NCBI GenBank assembly: GCA_030040825.1
Contig: JASHSY010000347.1
Location: forward strand, 1-8,541
DNA: 8,541 bases
DNA from: Xanthobacteraceae bacterium
Lineage (GTDB): Bacteria; Pseudomonadota; Alphaproteobacteria; Rhizobiales; Xanthobacteraceae
Direction of reading: 5' to 3'
A model generated the notes under the pieces. That model was not told the DNA's origin and ran no database searches. It saw only the letters and a list, made by a program, of their open reading frames with translations. This document shows, in pieces, positions 6,627-8,541 of this stretch; positions within the stretch are counted from its first letter, which is position 1; each line of letters begins with the position of its first letter. Position numbers and translations under genes: made by a program.

Positions 6627-7496
6627 ATGTCGCTTTCCGGAAAAACACTCTTCATCACCGGCGCGTCGCGCGGCATTGGACTTGCGATCGGACTGCGCGC
6701 CGCCCGCGATGGCGCCAATGTCGCGATCGCCGCGAAAACCACCGATCCGCATCCAAAGCTTGCCGGCACCATCTACACCGCAGCGGACGAAATCGTGCGC
6801 GCCGGCGGCAAGGCGCTGCCATTGGTCGTCGATGTCCGCGACGAATTGATGGTGAAGGAGGCGCTCGACAAAACCGCGGCGACTTTCGGCGGCATCGATA
6901 TCGTGGTCAATAACGCCAGCGCAATCTCGCTTACTCCGGTGGCCGCGACCGACATGAAGCGGTTCGACCTGATGCATCAGATCAATGCGCGCGGCACCTT
7001 TGTCGTCTCGAAATGGGCCATTCCGCATCTGGAGAAAGCCAACAACCCGCACATTCTGATGATTTCTCCACCGCTCGACATGAAAGAGAAGTGGTTTGCC
7101 GCGCACACTGCCTACAGCATGGCGAAGTTCGGCATGAGTCTCGTGGTGCTGGGGCTTGCCGGCGAGCTACGGCCCAAAGGGATTGCGGTCAACGCGTTGT
7201 GGCCGCGCACGGTGATCGCGACCGCCGCCGTGCAGAACCTGCTCGGCGGCGACGCAATGATGCGGGCGTCGCGCAAACCGGAAATTATGGCGGAAGCCGC
7301 CTACGCCGTGTTCTCGCACCCTTCGCGCGAGCTCACCGGGCGATTCCTGATCGACGACACCTTTCTTGCCGAAAATGGCGTCACCGACTTCGACCAGTTC
7401 CGCGTCGACCAGACGCAAAGTTTGGCGCAAGATTTCTTCGTCCCGGCCGACAGCGTGCCGCCGAAAACCGTCAGCCTGGAGCCGCTGGTCCGTTAG
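6627..7496 (+). CDS. Short-chain dehydrogenase/reductase, HSDL2-like
   Basis: A 289-residue NAD(P)-dependent oxidoreductase of the classical Rossmann SDR type. It shows the cofactor motif TGASRGIG (residues 11-18), NNAS at 95-98, the catalytic Ser147 in ISPPLD, and Tyr163/Lys167 in AYSMAKFGMS. ISPPLD, YSMAKFGMS and VNALWPRTVI together are the signature of hydroxysteroid dehydrogenase-like protein 2 (HSDL2). The animal enzyme carries an extra C-terminal SCP2 lipid-binding domain that is absent here. The substrate is unknown; the coupled crotonase gene suggests an acyl-CoA or hydroxyacyl compound. Possible starts are ATG 6615 (overlapping the previous stop as ATGA), 6624 and 6627; I prefer 6627 because GAGG at 6617-6620 is six bases away and MSLSGKTLFITG fits the family N-terminus. 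The open frame upstream of 6615 is only a shadow of the crotonase gene. Confidence 0.9.
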   Translation: MSLSGKTLFITGASRGIGLAIGLRAARDGANVAIAAKTTDPHPKLAGTIYTAADEIVRAGGKALPLVVDVRDELMVKEALDKTAATFGGIDIVVNNASAISLTPVAATDMKRFDLMHQINARGTFVVSKWAIPHLEKANNPHILMISPPLDMKEKWFAAHTAYSMAKFGMSLVVLGLAGELRPKGIAVNALWPRTVIATAAVQNLLGGDAMMRASRKPEIMAEAAYAVFSHPSRELTGRFLIDDTFLAENGVTDFDQFRVDQTQSLAQDFFVPADSVPPKTVSLEPLVR

Positions 7497-8144
7497 CCGG
7501 CGCAATCATTATTTCGGTTCGAACAACTGCAATCCGCCATGGCATGGAGGCAGCCGGGCCCGGTAACGAACGCAATTTTCACGTAGCCAATCGTTAACCA
7601 GACAATTTTTTAGCCCGGCAGTTATCGCGTTGCCTAACTGGCTTTTACTCAGTTTTTTATACCGATCGGCCGAAAGCTGCTGCCGTTCGCATTTAGCCGC
7701 GCAGCAAAGGCGGAGCACGGCACGAGGCTCGCGTCGTTCGTTTAGGGGTTTCTCGTCGGCAAGCGAGGCTGGAGGGAGGAATATACCGGAAGGTACGAGA
7801 GTGTTTACGTCAAGCCATCACACGGCGTGTTACAGTTGGGGGGAAAAGGCTCGGTTGTGACGCGACAGTTTGATTACAGCGCGCTCCGCCTGCACAGTCA
7901 TTTTGGTCCACAAGGCGGATAAGTCGCCATATCCGGCGTTCTCCGGTCTTCCTGCTGTCGATCATCGGACCGCCCGGCGGCCCCATCCTTCCGCTGAAGG
8001 TATCGTCGGTGCCGATGCTGTTCTGACGGGGTCTCAGTAAGGCCCGGGATTCCTTTCGGCATTCGCACCTGCGCTGGCGCTTGAGCCGGCAGTTACACCG
8101 AAGGGAGCACGTGACAGCCCACGAAAATGTGGCCGGCACTGCGC
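7497..8144. other. 648-base intergenic region without a convincing gene
   Basis: The region lies between convergent genes. It holds a 10-bp GC palindrome (CCGGGCCCGG, 7554-7563), an AT-richer patch with T runs (7604-7611 and around 7650-7659), and a weak hairpin (CAGTTA/TAACTG, 7619-7640) that could loosely serve as terminator after the dehydrogenase gene. Short open frames (7630-7860 +, 7810-8157 -) are rich in Arg/Ser/Cys, lack family motifs and look non-coding. No tRNA, rRNA, CRISPR repeat or transposase remnant was recognised. It may contain a decayed gene or an untranslated RNA, but nothing in it proves either. Confidence 0.6.
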
Positions 8145-8541
8145 TCAGGCGAGCCACCGCTTGCGGCGCTTATAGTGTTTGCCGTCGCGGAACGATTTAC
8201 GCTTGCCTTCGGCAACGCCGAGGTAGAATTCCTTGACGTCCTCGTTCTCGGAGAGTGCGGTCGCCGTGCCATCCAGCACGATGCGTCCATTCTCGAGCAC
8301 ATAGCCGTAGCCGGAATATTTCAGCGCCAAATTGGCGTTTTGTTCCGCCAGCAGGAATGAAACGCCTTCGCTGTCATTCAACGATTTCATGATCGTGAAA
8401 ATTTCTTCGACGATCTGCGGCGCCAGACCCATCGACGGTTCGTCAAGCAGAATCAATTTCGGATTCGACATCAACGCGCGGCCGATCGCGCACATTTGCT
8501 GCTCGCCTCCGGAAGTGTATCCCGCCATCGCCTGCCGCCGC
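8145..8541 (-). CDS. livF: Branched-chain amino-acid type ABC transporter ATP-binding protein LivF, N-terminal part outside the window
   Basis: The C-terminal 131 residues of an ABC ATPase are visible; the frame is open to the window edge and the normal length is about 235-250. It shows the ABC signature SGGEQQM, the Walker B with D-loop LILLDEPSMGLAP, the H-loop region FLLAEQN (where this family has Gln rather than His) and the closing YVLENGRIVLDG strand pair, then FYLGVAEG. Walker A lies upstream, beyond base 8541. LivF/LivG pairs energise high-affinity uptake of branched-chain amino acids, and in alphaproteobacteria related systems carry aromatic acids and other carboxylates. The basic tail (KSFRDGKHYKRRKRWLA) extends beyond the short C-terminus of E. 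coli LivF and is, as I recall it, common in alphaproteobacterial copies beside acyl-CoA genes. It converges on the dehydrogenase gene; no clear terminator follows its stop. Confidence 0.93.
   Translation of the reverse strand, partial: RRQAMAGYTSGGEQQMCAIGRALMSNPKLILLDEPSMGLAPQIVEEIFTIMKSLNDSEGVSFLLAEQNANLALKYSGYGYVLENGRIVLDGTATALSENEDVKEFYLGVAEGKRKSFRDGKHYKRRKRWLA

Noticed and set aside
7516..7526. tRNA T-loop-like GGTTCGAAC
   Set aside because: No acceptor, D or anticodon stems can be drawn around it.
7619..7640. Hairpin CAGTTA/TAACTG as terminator of the dehydrogenase gene
   Set aside because: The stem is only 6 bp with a 10-base loop, the following T run is short, and it is 120 bases from the stop; too weak to call.
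7630..7860. 76-codon + strand open frame in the intergenic region
   Set aside because: Ser/Arg-rich, with no recognisable domain and no clear ribosome binding site; kept only as part of the intergenic description.
7810..8157. 115-codon minus-strand open frame
   Set aside because: It overlaps the end of livF and is Arg/Cys-rich without motifs; it could be a remnant, but there is no support.
1..8541. Defence system, prophage, insertion sequence or CRISPR array
   Set aside because: No transposase, integrase, direct-repeat array or defence domain is visible; the gene content is metabolic and transport.

Overview
The window reads as chromosomal DNA of an alphaproteobacterium. The GC-rich codon use, the fds-type formate dehydrogenase gene order and the C-terminal sequence of the LivF-like protein all suggest Hyphomicrobiales (Bradyrhizobium/Rhodopseudomonas/Xanthobacteraceae-like). 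The species cannot be determined from the sequence alone. I see no mobile element, CRISPR array, tRNA or rRNA.

Region 1 (1-5339, + strand) is a formate-use operon. It opens inside fdsA, the catalytic alpha subunit of a soluble NAD-dependent molybdenum formate dehydrogenase; roughly the first 110 residues lie outside the window, and fdsG and fdsB are presumably upstream. Next come fdhD (also called fdsC), the sulfurtransferase that activates the Mo cofactor, and fdsD, a small delta subunit. After 43 bases and a strong Shine-Dalgarno there is an OFA-family (oxalate/formate antiporter-like) MFS transporter, then a 41-residue single-helix membrane protein 14 bases further on. The block closes at a textbook intrinsic terminator with a perfect 14-bp stem and seven Ts. 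The logic is uptake (or exchange) of formate or a related small carboxylate, followed by oxidation to CO2 with reduction of NAD+.

Region 2 (5340-5794, + strand) holds a small ModE-like winged-helix regulator without the molybdate-binding (TOBE/Mop) part. It is plausibly the regulator of the molybdoenzyme operon before it.

Region 3 (5872-7496, + strand) is a two-gene acyl-CoA unit whose stop and start regions overlap. The first gene is a crotonase-fold protein whose active-site pattern looks like an enoyl-CoA isomerase rather than a hydratase. The second is an HSDL2-like short-chain dehydrogenase.

Region 4 (7497-8144) has no convincing gene. Region 5 (8145-8541, - strand) is the C-terminal half of a LivF-type branched-chain amino-acid/carboxylate ABC transporter ATPase, convergent with region 3.

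The strongest anomaly is in FdsA. The segment that in this family and in NuoG carries an H-x3-C-x2-C-x5-C [4Fe-4S] motif keeps its spacing and the His, but all three Cys are replaced (Ser, Arg, Val), while every other Fe-S motif and the active site are intact. The tiny protein paired with the OFA transporter is the second point of interest.
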